From NCBI GenBank assembly GCA_964495345.1, contig CAZBVV010000020.1, positions 1 to 23,710 on the forward strand: a stretch of DNA of 23,710 nucleotides, read 5' to 3'. A program made the position numbers and the translations under genes. The notes below the pieces were generated by a model, which saw only the letters and a list, made by a program, of their open reading frames with translations, was not told the DNA's origin and made no database searches. This DNA comes from UBA1081 sp964495345. Lineage in GTDB: Bacteria > Bacillota > Clostridia > Oscillospirales > Acutalibacteraceae. This document shows, one piece after another, positions 13,937-20,936 of this stretch; position 1 is the stretch's first letter; each line of letters opens with the position of its first letter.

Positions 13937-15457
13937 ATGTATGTTCTTACTGCTGAGAATATGAAAAAAGCGGAAGAAAAAGCAAACTGCAGGGGACTTT
14001 CTTATTATACAATGATGGAAAGAGCAGGTAATGCCTGTGCAGATATTATTTCCGAATGTGACAAAAACTCCAAGACAGTTATCCTTTGCGGCAAAGGTAA
14101 AAACGGCGGTGACGGTCTTGTTATTGCATCGAGGCTTTGGAACAAAGGGTTCAGGAATATATTTGTAATTCTTGTTCACGGCGAAATTACGGATTCACTT
14201 TGCCTTGAAATGTATGAAAACATGATTAAATATCCCGTTATTGTAACCGATTTTAATAAAGCGGGTGCAACTGCATCTTATCATATAGAAACTGCGGATA
14301 TTATCGTTGATTCGGTATTCGGTATAGGCTTTAAAGGGAAACTTGAGGGCAATTCAGCCAAGATTATTGAGCTTGCAAATGCAAATAAATGTGCATATAA
14401 GTTTGCTGTTGATATTCCAAGCGGACTGACGGCAGACGGAGAGTTCGGCGGACAGATTTATTTTAACGCAGACGAAACACTTTCAATGATTGCTTACAAG
14501 ATAGTTCATGTTATAAAACCGACTGCTGATTTTTGCGGCAAGACTACAGTTGTTGATATTGGCGTTGAAGCATCGGATGTTGCGGAGTTTGCGGAAAATT
14601 ATGAGGTTTTAACTTGTGATGAAGCCATGAAAAATATCAGAAGCCGAAATTACAACGACCATAAAGGCACTTACGGTAAGGTGCTGACTGTTTGCGGCAG
14701 TAAGAGTATGCCGGGATGTGTGTATCTTTGCAACCAAGCAGCGGTGGAGATGGGTGCAGGGCTTGTTATAAGTGCATTTCCCGAATGTGTTTATTCTGCG
14801 GTGACTCCTAAAATTAATGAACCTGTTTTGCTTCCTCTTATGTATAACGAAAACGGCAGAATTTCACATCTTGCCTGTAAAGAATTGTATAATAAAATGG
14901 CTGATGCGTCCGTTATTGCCGTCGGATGCGGTATGGGTGTTGACAGCGATACAAAGCAAACCGTAGAATTTATTATTGAAAATGCAAAATGTCCTGTTAT
15001 CCTTGACGCTGATGCACTCAACTGCGTAAGCAAAAATGCGGATATCTTAAAAAATGCAAAATGTGATATTCTCATAACTCCTCATCCCGGAGAAATGGCA
15101 CGGCTTACAGGCAAAACCGTTGCTCAAATCGAGAAAAACCGTATTCAGACGGCAGTTGACTTTGCAACAGAATACGGTGTCACCGTTCTTCTGAAAGGTG
15201 CAAACACCGTAATTGCTCATAAAGACGGCAGGGTTACGATAAATGCAACAGGCAATCCCTCCATGGCGAGGGGCGGTAGCGGTGATGTGCTTACGGGAAT
15301 TATTGCAGGACTTGTGCCGCAGACTGAGAATATTTATTCTGCCGCTTGCACTGGTGCATATATCCACGGTGCGGCAGGTGATTATGCAGTGCATAAATAC
15401 GGCACTCTTGCCGCAACTCCCACAAGAATAATTGAGAATTTAGCGGTGGTTATATGA
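13937..15457 (+). CDS. nnr: bifunctional NAD(P)H-hydrate repair enzyme (epimerase + ADP-dependent dehydratase)
   Basis: This 506-aa fused enzyme repairs damaged NADHX/NADPHX. The N-terminal YjeF_N epimerase domain (about 1-210) shows KGKNGGDGLVIASRL (53-67) and VDIPSGL. The C-terminal ADP-dependent dehydratase (YjeF_C/ribokinase-like, about 225-506) shows GTYGKVLTVCGS, ITPHPGEMARLTG, LLKGANTVI and the catalytic NPSMARGGSGDVLTG. The length is normal for the fusion. The start is MYVLTAENMKKAEE at 13937 with GGGAGAG 7 nt upstream; an upstream in-frame ATG would precede the promoter. The stop overlaps the next start as ATGA. Confidence 0.93.
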   Translation: MYVLTAENMKKAEEKANCRGLSYYTMMERAGNACADIISECDKNSKTVILCGKGKNGGDGLVIASRLWNKGFRNIFVILVHGEITDSLCLEMYENMIKYPVIVTDFNKAGATASYHIETADIIVDSVFGIGFKGKLEGNSAKIIELANANKCAYKFAVDIPSGLTADGEFGGQIYFNADETLSMIAYKIVHVIKPTADFCGKTTVVDIGVEASDVAEFAENYEVLTCDEAMKNIRSRNYNDHKGTYGKVLTVCGSKSMPGCVYLCNQAAVEMGAGLVISAFPECVYSAVTPKINEPVLLPLMYNENGRISHLACKELYNKMADASVIAVGCGMGVDSDTKQTVEFIIENAKCPVILDADALNCVSKNADILKNAKCDILITPHPGEMARLTGKTVAQIEKNRIQTAVDFATEYGVTVLLKGANTVIAHKDGRVTINATGNPSMARGGSGDVLTGIIAGLVPQTENIYSAACTGAYIHGAAGDYAVHKYGTLAATPTRIIENLAVVI

Positions 15458-16374
15458 AAAATATTCTTCTTATTGCAACAGGCGGTACGATTGCTTCGGG
15501 AATGACGGAAAAAGGTCTGTCACCTCAGATTAATGCGGACGAGCTGCTGTCTTTTGTGCCCGAATATACCCAAATATGCAACGTTAAATGTATTCAGCCG
15601 TTCAGCATTGACAGCACGAATGTCACTCCCGACCATTGGCTTGAAATTGCATCGGCTGTTGAATGCAATTACCATTTGTACGACGGTTTTGTTATAACTC
15701 ACGGTACAGATACATTGTCATATACTGCCGCCGCTTTGTCCTGTCTTATTGAAAATCCCGAAAAGCCCATTGTTCTTACGGGTTCGCAAAGACCTATAAG
15801 TGAAAATGAAACTGATGCAAAGAAAAATATTCTTGATGCTTTGGTTTTTGCCGTTTCGGAGCATCAAGGCGTTTGTGTTGTTTTCGGCGGCAGAATAATA
15901 GACGGTTTGCACGCTAAAAAGATAAAAACAAAAAGCGACGATGCATTTCTGAGCATTAACGCTCCCGAAATAATCGCCGCTGCAAAACATAATAAGAATG
16001 TTAAATTTTATCACGAACTTTGTAAGGATGTATTGAGTATAAAACTTATTCCCGGAATGGATAAATCCGTTTTTGATTTTGCAAAAAAGTTCAAAGGAGT
16101 TGTAATTGAGGGGTACGGTCTTGGCGGTGTGCCGGACTGCTATCTTCGTAATATTGACGAACTTATTGCAAACGGAACTGTTGTTGCCGTTACCACACAG
16201 GTGTTGTTTGAAGGATGCGATATGTCCGTTTATGAAGTGGGCAGGCAGATTAAGGATAAAAACGGTATAATCGAAACAGGATCTCTTACCACGGAAGCCG
16301 TAAGTGCAAAATTAATGTTTGCACTCTCTCAGACCGATAATTTTGATGATATCCAAAAATATTTTACACAATAA
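15454..16374 (+). CDS. ansA: type I (cytoplasmic) L-asparaginase
   Basis: This 306-aa enzyme hydrolyses asparagine to aspartate and ammonia. Motifs are the nucleophile loop ATGGTIAS (8-15, Thr12), SIDSTN (51-56, Ser54) and the second catalytic patch ITHGTDTLSY (81-90, Thr85-Asp86), followed by VLTGSQRP. No signal peptide is present, in keeping with the cytoplasmic type I group. The ATGA overlap with nnr implies translational coupling. The 3' end overlaps the convergent PP2C gene by 11 bp and no terminator is visible. Confidence 0.9.
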   Translation: MKNILLIATGGTIASGMTEKGLSPQINADELLSFVPEYTQICNVKCIQPFSIDSTNVTPDHWLEIASAVECNYHLYDGFVITHGTDTLSYTAAALSCLIENPEKPIVLTGSQRPISENETDAKKNILDALVFAVSEHQGVCVVFGGRIIDGLHAKKIKTKSDDAFLSINAPEIIAAAKHNKNVKFYHELCKDVLSIKLIPGMDKSVFDFAKKFKGVVIEGYGLGGVPDCYLRNIDELIANGTVVAVTTQVLFEGCDMSVYEVGRQIKDKNGIIETGSLTTEAVSAKLMFALSQTDNFDDIQKYFTQ

Positions 16375-17155
16375 ATTTTATAAAAGTACGGTCATCAAAT
16401 GATTTGTTGCCCGGTAAAATTCCCTTTGTAGACACATAACTGCTGTCGCAAAGGGGATTTTCTTTTATCGTTCTTTCAAGCTCATTTTCGCATTGTTCAA
16501 GTGAACTGTAAAGGAACGGATAGCCGTCACTTGCAAGAACAACAGTATCGCCGTCATTAACGGTATGTATTTCAATTTTATTGCAGTCGAATGACATTCC
16601 GTTAAGCACAGCATATCCGAATCGACTGTCAGAATTGGCTAAAAGATGCTGTTTTTTGAGTATGGGGAGTATAAATTCTCTGCCGATGTCATGCTTTAAA
16701 AGCTCTTCATCTGTTGCTCCCTCAATTTTCGCAATTTCAAGAACAATCGCACGAACGTTTGAAAGAATTGTGTCAATCTCTTTTTCATGGGGATAATATT
16801 GTGAGTTTATACGGCATTGGCAGTCACCCAAAGACCAGATTTCGTTTTTATGTTTGCTGTAAACAATGCCGCACACAGCCGCTTCACCTGTTGATTCTCC
16901 GTCGTAGAGGGAAAGAACTGCGGAATTAATTTTTTCAAAAAGCTCTGTTGCGTCAATGTCGAACGGCATATAATCCATAACCTCAACTGCTTTTTCCATG
17001 GCGGCTCTTCCGCCTGTTTTTCCGCCAAATGTACGGTTGCTTTTGCTTGTTACGCCGTCAAAAACGGCAATAAAATCATCATTTATAAAAAGACCGTCCT
17101 CGCAGAGTGATTGCTCTTCCTTTTTGCCCATAATAAACTGTTCAAGAATTTCCAT
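16364..17155 (-). CDS. PP2C-family serine/threonine protein phosphatase
   Basis: This 263-aa soluble protein carries the metal-binding Asp motifs of PP2C: VFDGVTSKS (Asp33), SLGDCQCRI (Asp111), LASDGYPFL (Asp210) and DDRTFIKF (Asp254/255). The divergence from canonical Stp/PrpC (an unusual N terminus and SLGDC in place of LGDSR) suggests a separate subfamily. ATG 17155 is chosen since AAAGAGGTG lies 5 nt ahead of it and a perfect promoter lies just upstream. It would dephosphorylate protein Ser/Thr residues; its partner kinase is not in the window. IreB-type proteins are known PP2C targets in enterococci, so a link with ireB 2.6 kb away is possible but unproven. Confidence 0.85.
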   Translation of the reverse strand: MEILEQFIMGKKEEQSLCEDGLFINDDFIAVFDGVTSKSNRTFGGKTGGRAAMEKAVEVMDYMPFDIDATELFEKINSAVLSLYDGESTGEAAVCGIVYSKHKNEIWSLGDCQCRINSQYYPHEKEIDTILSNVRAIVLEIAKIEGATDEELLKHDIGREFILPILKKQHLLANSDSRFGYAVLNGMSFDCNKIEIHTVNDGDTVVLASDGYPFLYSSLEQCENELERTIKENPLCDSSYVSTKGILPGNKSFDDRTFIKFIV

Positions 17156-17173
17156 ATTTACACCTCTTTGCTT

Positions 17174-17202
17174 ATTATAAATACAAATTGAACGCGTGTC
17201 AA
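17174..17202 (-). promoter_or_regulatory. perfect-consensus sigma-A promoter of the PP2C gene
   Basis: On the minus strand: TTGACA (17202-17197), 17 bp, TATAAT (17179-17174). The predicted start near 17167 leaves a leader of only about 12 nt that begins within the SD. Confidence 0.75.
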
Positions 17203-17260
17203 CTCTGATAAATAACATTAAAGGCTCACCGATAAATTGATGTTTATCTTCTCAAACCGA

Positions 17261-17289
17261 TTGCATTTGTTGGTTCATTGTTGTATACT
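17261..17289 (+). promoter_or_regulatory. sigma-A promoter of uxaB-uxaA
   Basis: TTGCAT (17261-17266), 17 bp, TATACT (17284-17289). The expected leader is about 21 nt, with AAGGGTGAG at 17305-17313. No clear operator is seen. Confidence 0.65.
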
Positions 17290-17316
17290 GAAAAAAACTC
17301 GTATAAGGGTGAGAGT

Positions 17317-18738
17317 ATGAAAAATATATCTGAAATACATTCAAGAAATACTGTTTATCCCGAAAAGGTGCTTCAATTCGGTGAGGGAAATTTTTTAAGA
17401 GCGTTTGCGGATTACCTTATTGATATAATGAACCAAAAAAATCTGTTCGGCGGTAGTGTTGTTATTTGTCAGCCTATTGAAAAAGGACTTTGCCGACTTA
17501 TAAATGAACAGAACGGCTTGTATACACTTATTCTGCGTGGCAGAGAGAATGGTGAACCCGTTGAAAAGACGAGAATTGTTGAAAGCGTATCAAGATGTAT
17601 AAATCCGTATGAGGATTTTTCCGATTTGCTTGATATTGCAAAAAGCTCCGACCTTAAAGTTATTATTTCCAACACCACCGAGGCAGGAATTGCTTTTTCC
17701 GACAGGGATAAGTTCCACGATGCACCGCCTGCATCATACCCCGCAAAGCTTACAAGATTTTTGTTTGAGCGTTACAGTCATTTTTCGGGCAGTGATGAAT
17801 CAAAGCTCCTTATTCTCCCTGTTGAACTTATCGAGAATAACGGTGATGAACTTTTAAAATGTGTTAATATGTATGCTGATTTGTGGGATTTAGGTGCTGA
17901 TTTTAAGGTATGGCTTAATAAATGCTGTTTTTCAAACACTCTTGTTGACAGAATCGTTACAGGTTATCCGGCTAAAGAGAAAGACACTATTTGTGAAAAA
18001 CTTGGTTATAACGATAATCTGCTTGACACCGCAGAACCTTTTTTCTTCTGGGCATTGGAAGCTCCCGAATCGTTCCGAGATGTATTTCCTGCTCATAAGT
18101 CAGGTCTTAACGCTGTTTTTTGCGATGATATAAGCGGATATAAAAAAAGAAAAGTTCGTATTCTTAACGGTGCTCATACTGCATCCGTACTTGGTGCATA
18201 TCTTGCAGGGTACGACATTGTCCGTGATATGATGAATGATTCGGATTTTAATAAATTTGTCCGTGATACACTCGACAGCGAGATAATTCCTTATATTGAT
18301 TTGCCGGAAAATGAGCTGCGAGATTTTGCAACGGCTGTTTTTCAGCGTTTTAACAATCCGTTTATCGACCATAAATTGCTTGATATTTCTCTTAATTCCG
18401 TGTCAAAATTCAAAGCAAGATGTTTGCTCTCGTTGATTGACTGTGCAAATGACGGCAAATTTCCGAAACATCTGCTTTTCTCTCTTGCTTGTCTTATTGA
18501 ATTTTATCACGCAAAGGAGCGTAATGGCGAAAAATACCCTGTTCGTGACGACGAATCGGTGTTGGAGTTTTTTAACAAAGCCTTTGAAAACGAGAACTAT
18601 GCGTCATTGATAATGGCAAATACATCATTTTGGGGAATGAATCTTTGTGAGCTTGAGGGTGCAGAAGAATTTGTTGGGCGTTGCTGTGATATGATTCGCA
18701 CGTCGGGTGTAAAATCTGCCATGGAGTTTTTAAAATGA
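17317..18738 (+). CDS. uxaB: tagaturonate reductase (altronate oxidoreductase)
   Basis: This 473-aa enzyme reduces tagaturonate to altronate with NADH in galacturonate (pectin) breakdown. It belongs to the mannitol dehydrogenase family: nucleotide-binding start VLQFGEGNFLRAFADYLID (18-36), ISNTTEAGIAF, and the catalytic Lys region KRKVRILNGAHTAS. The length is typical. ATG 17317 is chosen, with AAGGGTGAG ahead; the TTG at 17278 lies before the predicted transcript start. The stop overlaps the uxaA start (ATGA). No uxaC or KDG-pathway genes are in the window. Confidence 0.92.
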   Translation: MKNISEIHSRNTVYPEKVLQFGEGNFLRAFADYLIDIMNQKNLFGGSVVICQPIEKGLCRLINEQNGLYTLILRGRENGEPVEKTRIVESVSRCINPYEDFSDLLDIAKSSDLKVIISNTTEAGIAFSDRDKFHDAPPASYPAKLTRFLFERYSHFSGSDESKLLILPVELIENNGDELLKCVNMYADLWDLGADFKVWLNKCCFSNTLVDRIVTGYPAKEKDTICEKLGYNDNLLDTAEPFFFWALEAPESFRDVFPAHKSGLNAVFCDDISGYKKRKVRILNGAHTASVLGAYLAGYDIVRDMMNDSDFNKFVRDTLDSEIIPYIDLPENELRDFATAVFQRFNNPFIDHKLLDISLNSVSKFKARCLLSLIDCANDGKFPKHLLFSLACLIEFYHAKERNGEKYPVRDDESVLEFFNKAFENENYASLIMANTSFWGMNLCELEGAEEFVGRCCDMIRTSGVKSAMEFLK

Positions 18739-20198
18739 ATAAATATATTATTATAAATGAAAAGGATAATGTTGCGGTTGCTCTTGAACCAATAGCAACA
18801 GGTGATATGATTGGCGATGTTTATGCTGTTGATGATATTCCGGTAGGACATAAAATTGCACTTGTTAATATAGAAAAGAACAATAAAGTTATAAAATACG
18901 GCACCTCCATAGGAATTGCGACCGAAAATATTAATGCAGGCGGTCATGTGCATTCCCACAATCTGAAAACATCGTTGAATGAAAAGCTTGATTATACGTT
19001 CAATGCGGAATATCCTTATAATCAAGTATCGGATAATGCTGAATTTATGGGATATTTGCGTGCTGACGGCAGAGTTGGCGTGCGAAACAGCATATTCATT
19101 CTCCCTACTGTGGGATGTGCCTCTTACGCCTGTGAAAAAATTGCACAGGAAACAAAGAAGTTGCTCCCCGATGCAGATATCCATGTGTTTACACATCCTT
19201 ACGGTTGTTCGCAGTTGGGTGACGACAGCAAAAAAACTGCCGAATGTATGGCGGCACTGTGCAAACATCCAAATGTGGGCGGTGCGTTGCTTGTAAGTCT
19301 TGGCTGTGAAAATAACAACCTTGAATTTATGGGCAAATTTTTAGGCGATTACGATAAAAACAGAATTCGTACTCTTAATCTTCAACTGTGTGATGATGAA
19401 ATTGCAACAGGTGTTGATATTGTTAAGGAGATTTATTCGGTCATATCTCAAGATAAAAGAACTGCACAGTCCATAAGTAAGTTGTGCATCGGCTTTAAAT
19501 GCGGCGGTTCTGACGGTTTTTCGGGTATTACTGCAAATCCGCTTTGCGGTAAATTGAGCGAACATCTTACATCATTGGGTGCAAAAGTTATACTTACGGA
19601 AGTACCCGAAATGTTTGGTGCGGAACAGTATCTTTTTGAAAGGTGCGTTAATAAAACGGTTTTTGATAATGCGATTAATCTGATTAATTCATTCAAGGAC
19701 TATTTTGTTTCACACGGTCAGCCTGTTTATGAGAATCCGTCACCGGGCAACAAGGACGGCGGCATTACAACTCTTGAAGAAAAGTCTTTGGGATGCATTA
19801 CAAAAGGCGGTCAATCGGCTGTTACCGATGTAATTGATATGTATTCACCATGCAAAACATCAGGGCTTACGCTTTTAAACGGACCGGGGAACGATATTGT
19901 GTCCGTTACAAATCTTGCGGCGGCAGGTGCAGTAGTTGTGCTGTTCACCACAGGCAGAGGTACACCTCTCGGCGGCCCTGTTCCTACAATGAAGCTTTCG
20001 ACAAATTCCTCGCTTGCACAAAGAAAAAAACATTGGATAGACTATAACGCAGGCGTGCTTTTAGAGGGTAAAAGCTTTGACGAATGTGAAAAAGAGCTTT
20101 TCAGTTTGCTTGTTGATACTGCAAACGGCAAAAAAACGGCTAACGAAAACGCAGACTGTGAACAGATTGCAATATTCAAAGACGGAGTTACATTGTAA
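18735..20198 (+). CDS. uxaA: altronate dehydratase
   Basis: This 487-aa enzyme dehydrates D-altronate to 2-keto-3-deoxygluconate. It has an N-terminal SAF domain (about 1-95) with GGHVHSHN (69-76) as likely metal-binding His residues. The main UxaA catalytic domain follows, starting at RADGRVGVRN (109-118), with FTHPYGCSQLGDD, GFKCGGSDGFSGITANP and MYSPCKTSGLTLLNGPGND. The SAF and catalytic parts are in a single chain as in E. coli UxaA. It is translationally coupled to uxaB. A terminator lies 8 nt after the stop. Confidence 0.93.
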   Translation: MNKYIIINEKDNVAVALEPIATGDMIGDVYAVDDIPVGHKIALVNIEKNNKVIKYGTSIGIATENINAGGHVHSHNLKTSLNEKLDYTFNAEYPYNQVSDNAEFMGYLRADGRVGVRNSIFILPTVGCASYACEKIAQETKKLLPDADIHVFTHPYGCSQLGDDSKKTAECMAALCKHPNVGGALLVSLGCENNNLEFMGKFLGDYDKNRIRTLNLQLCDDEIATGVDIVKEIYSVISQDKRTAQSISKLCIGFKCGGSDGFSGITANPLCGKLSEHLTSLGAKVILTEVPEMFGAEQYLFERCVNKTVFDNAINLINSFKDYFVSHGQPVYENPSPGNKDGGITTLEEKSLGCITKGGQSAVTDVIDMYSPCKTSGLTLLNGPGNDIVSVTNLAAAGAVVVLFTTGRGTPLGGPVPTMKLSTNSSLAQRKKHWIDYNAGVLLEGKSFDECEKELFSLLVDTANGKKTANENADCEQIAIFKDGVTL

Positions 20199-20206
20199 AT
20201 AAAATC

Positions 20207-20232
20207 ACACCCGAGGCAATCGCTTCGGGTGT
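20207..20232. terminator. bidirectional terminator between uxaA and the XRE gene
   Basis: ACACCCGAGGC pairs with GCTTCGGGTGT (11 bp, one wobble) around an AATC loop. The minus strand is followed by ATTTTATTT; the plus strand by TTATAAT. The hairpin abuts the stop codon of the convergent XRE gene. An identical hairpin recurs at 23556-23581. Confidence 0.75.
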
Positions 20233-20448
20233 TTATAATGGCTTTGAGTTGTTTGTTCTTTCAAGAATATAGTCGGTTGAGGTGTTATAAATATCAGCGA
20301 GTTTTTTTAATATATCCGTGGGGATATCCCTGAATCCCTGTTCGTAACGGTAGTATTGAGGTTGCGGCATATCAAGCATTTTTGCAATTTCTCGTTGTGT
20401 GAAATCGTGATCTTCACGTAATTCACGGATTCTTTTGTAATAGCTCAT
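20233..20448 (-). CDS. small XRE-family transcriptional regulator
   Basis: This 71-aa protein is almost entirely a Cro/CI-type helix-turn-helix (about 5-63): RIRELREDHDFTQREIAKMLD, then QPQYYRYEQGFRDIP, then LADIYNTSTDYIL. ATG 20448 is preferred, with GGAGGT 6 nt ahead. Upstream is a perfect dyad GATAACC-N4-GGTTATC overlapping the SD-proximal region, and a second imperfect copy 55 bp further on, so it is probably autoregulated. It has no partner toxin domain. Its target beyond its own region is unknown. Confidence 0.85.
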   Translation of the reverse strand: MSYYKRIRELREDHDFTQREIAKMLDMPQPQYYRYEQGFRDIPTDILKKLADIYNTSTDYILERTNNSKPL

Positions 20449-20460
20449 AATTTTACCTCC

Positions 20461-20478
20461 GATAACCGTTTGGTTATC
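20461..20478. promoter_or_regulatory. operator dyad 1 (perfect)
   Basis: GATAACC-N4-GGTTATC is a perfect 7-bp inverted repeat. It sits 12 bp before the XRE start codon and abuts a plus-strand TTGACA box. It probably binds the adjacent XRE protein. Confidence 0.6.
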
Positions 20479-20507
20479 TTGACAATACAATAAAAGTATG
20501 GTAAAAT
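20479..20507 (+). promoter_or_regulatory. consensus promoter on the plus strand between the two dyads
   Basis: TTGACA (20479-20484), 17 bp, TAAAAT (20502-20507), directly between the two operator dyads. It would fire to the right, antisense to the second XRE gene. The minus-strand promoter for the first XRE gene is not clear. The role of this transcript is unknown. Confidence 0.45.
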
Positions 20508-20515
20508 CGAGCCGT

Positions 20516-20533
20516 GATAACCATTTGGGTATC
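20516..20533. promoter_or_regulatory. operator dyad 2 (imperfect)
   Basis: GATAACC-N4-GGGTATC has one mismatch to dyad 1, 55 bp centre to centre. It lies at about +2 to +19 of the plus-strand promoter, a classic repressor position. Confidence 0.55.
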
Positions 20534-20541
20534 AAAATGGC

Positions 20542-20577
20542 AAAAAAATTAAGCACCTGAGCAATAAAACTCAGGTG
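20542..20577 (-). terminator. terminator of the second XRE gene
   Basis: CACCTGAG (20554-20561) and CTCAGGTG (20570-20577) with an 8-nt loop. On the minus strand it is followed by CTTAATTTTTTT. Confidence 0.75.
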
Positions 20578-20592
20578 AGACGGAATGGGTTG

Positions 20593-20808
20593 TCAGTTAT
20601 CATTTTCAATGGTGAACAGGTCATTCGGCGTACATTCAAAAATCCGGCACAGCTTTTCTATTGTTTCAAGCTGTAACCCTGTCAGAGTGTTATCGCAGAT
20701 TTTGTTGACCGTTTTGTATGTTGTCTGCATTTGCTTTACAAGCCAGTAACGGGTTTTGTTTTTGTCGTCAAGCAACTGCTGTACATTCGTGTTAATCACT
20801 TTTATCAC
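20593..20808 (-). CDS. second small XRE-family (HTH) regulator
   Basis: This 71-aa protein has a Cro/CI-like HTH over most of its length: NVQQLLDDKNKTRYWLVKQMQTTYKTVNKICD, then LETIEKLCRIFECTPNDLF. The start is GTG at 20808, or less likely GTG at 20799, which has GGTGAT suitably placed ahead. It is not closely related to the first XRE protein. It may regulate the divergent 809-aa secreted protein gene. Between the two lie short TGACTGA-type repeats and a palindrome. Confidence 0.8.
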   Translation of the reverse strand: MIKVINTNVQQLLDDKNKTRYWLVKQMQTTYKTVNKICDNTLTGLQLETIEKLCRIFECTPNDLFTIENDN

Positions 20809-20930
20809 CGGGAATATTTTACCATTGATTGACTGATTATATAATTGACTGACTGATAGTGTACTGATTGGTTAATTATGCTGTTTAAACAGAACGCGTA
20901 TAATAAAACTTATAAAAGAAATTCGGAGGT
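20809..20930 (+). promoter_or_regulatory. control region of the 809-aa secreted protein gene
   Basis: The -10 TATAAT (20899-20904) has a weak -35 TTATGC (20876-20881) at 17 bp. A perfect 12-bp palindrome CTGTTTAAACAG (20881-20892) fills the spacer. Upstream (20825-20870) are repeated TTGACTGA/TGATTG units, including ATTGACTGA twice. The SD GGAGGT is at 20925-20930. Operator function of the palindrome and repeats is inferred. Confidence 0.5.
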
Positions 20931-20936
20931 AATTGT

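Noticed and set aside
18597..19268. 223-codon minus-strand frame across the uxaB/uxaA junction
   Set aside because: Antisense shadow of two clearly identified genes.
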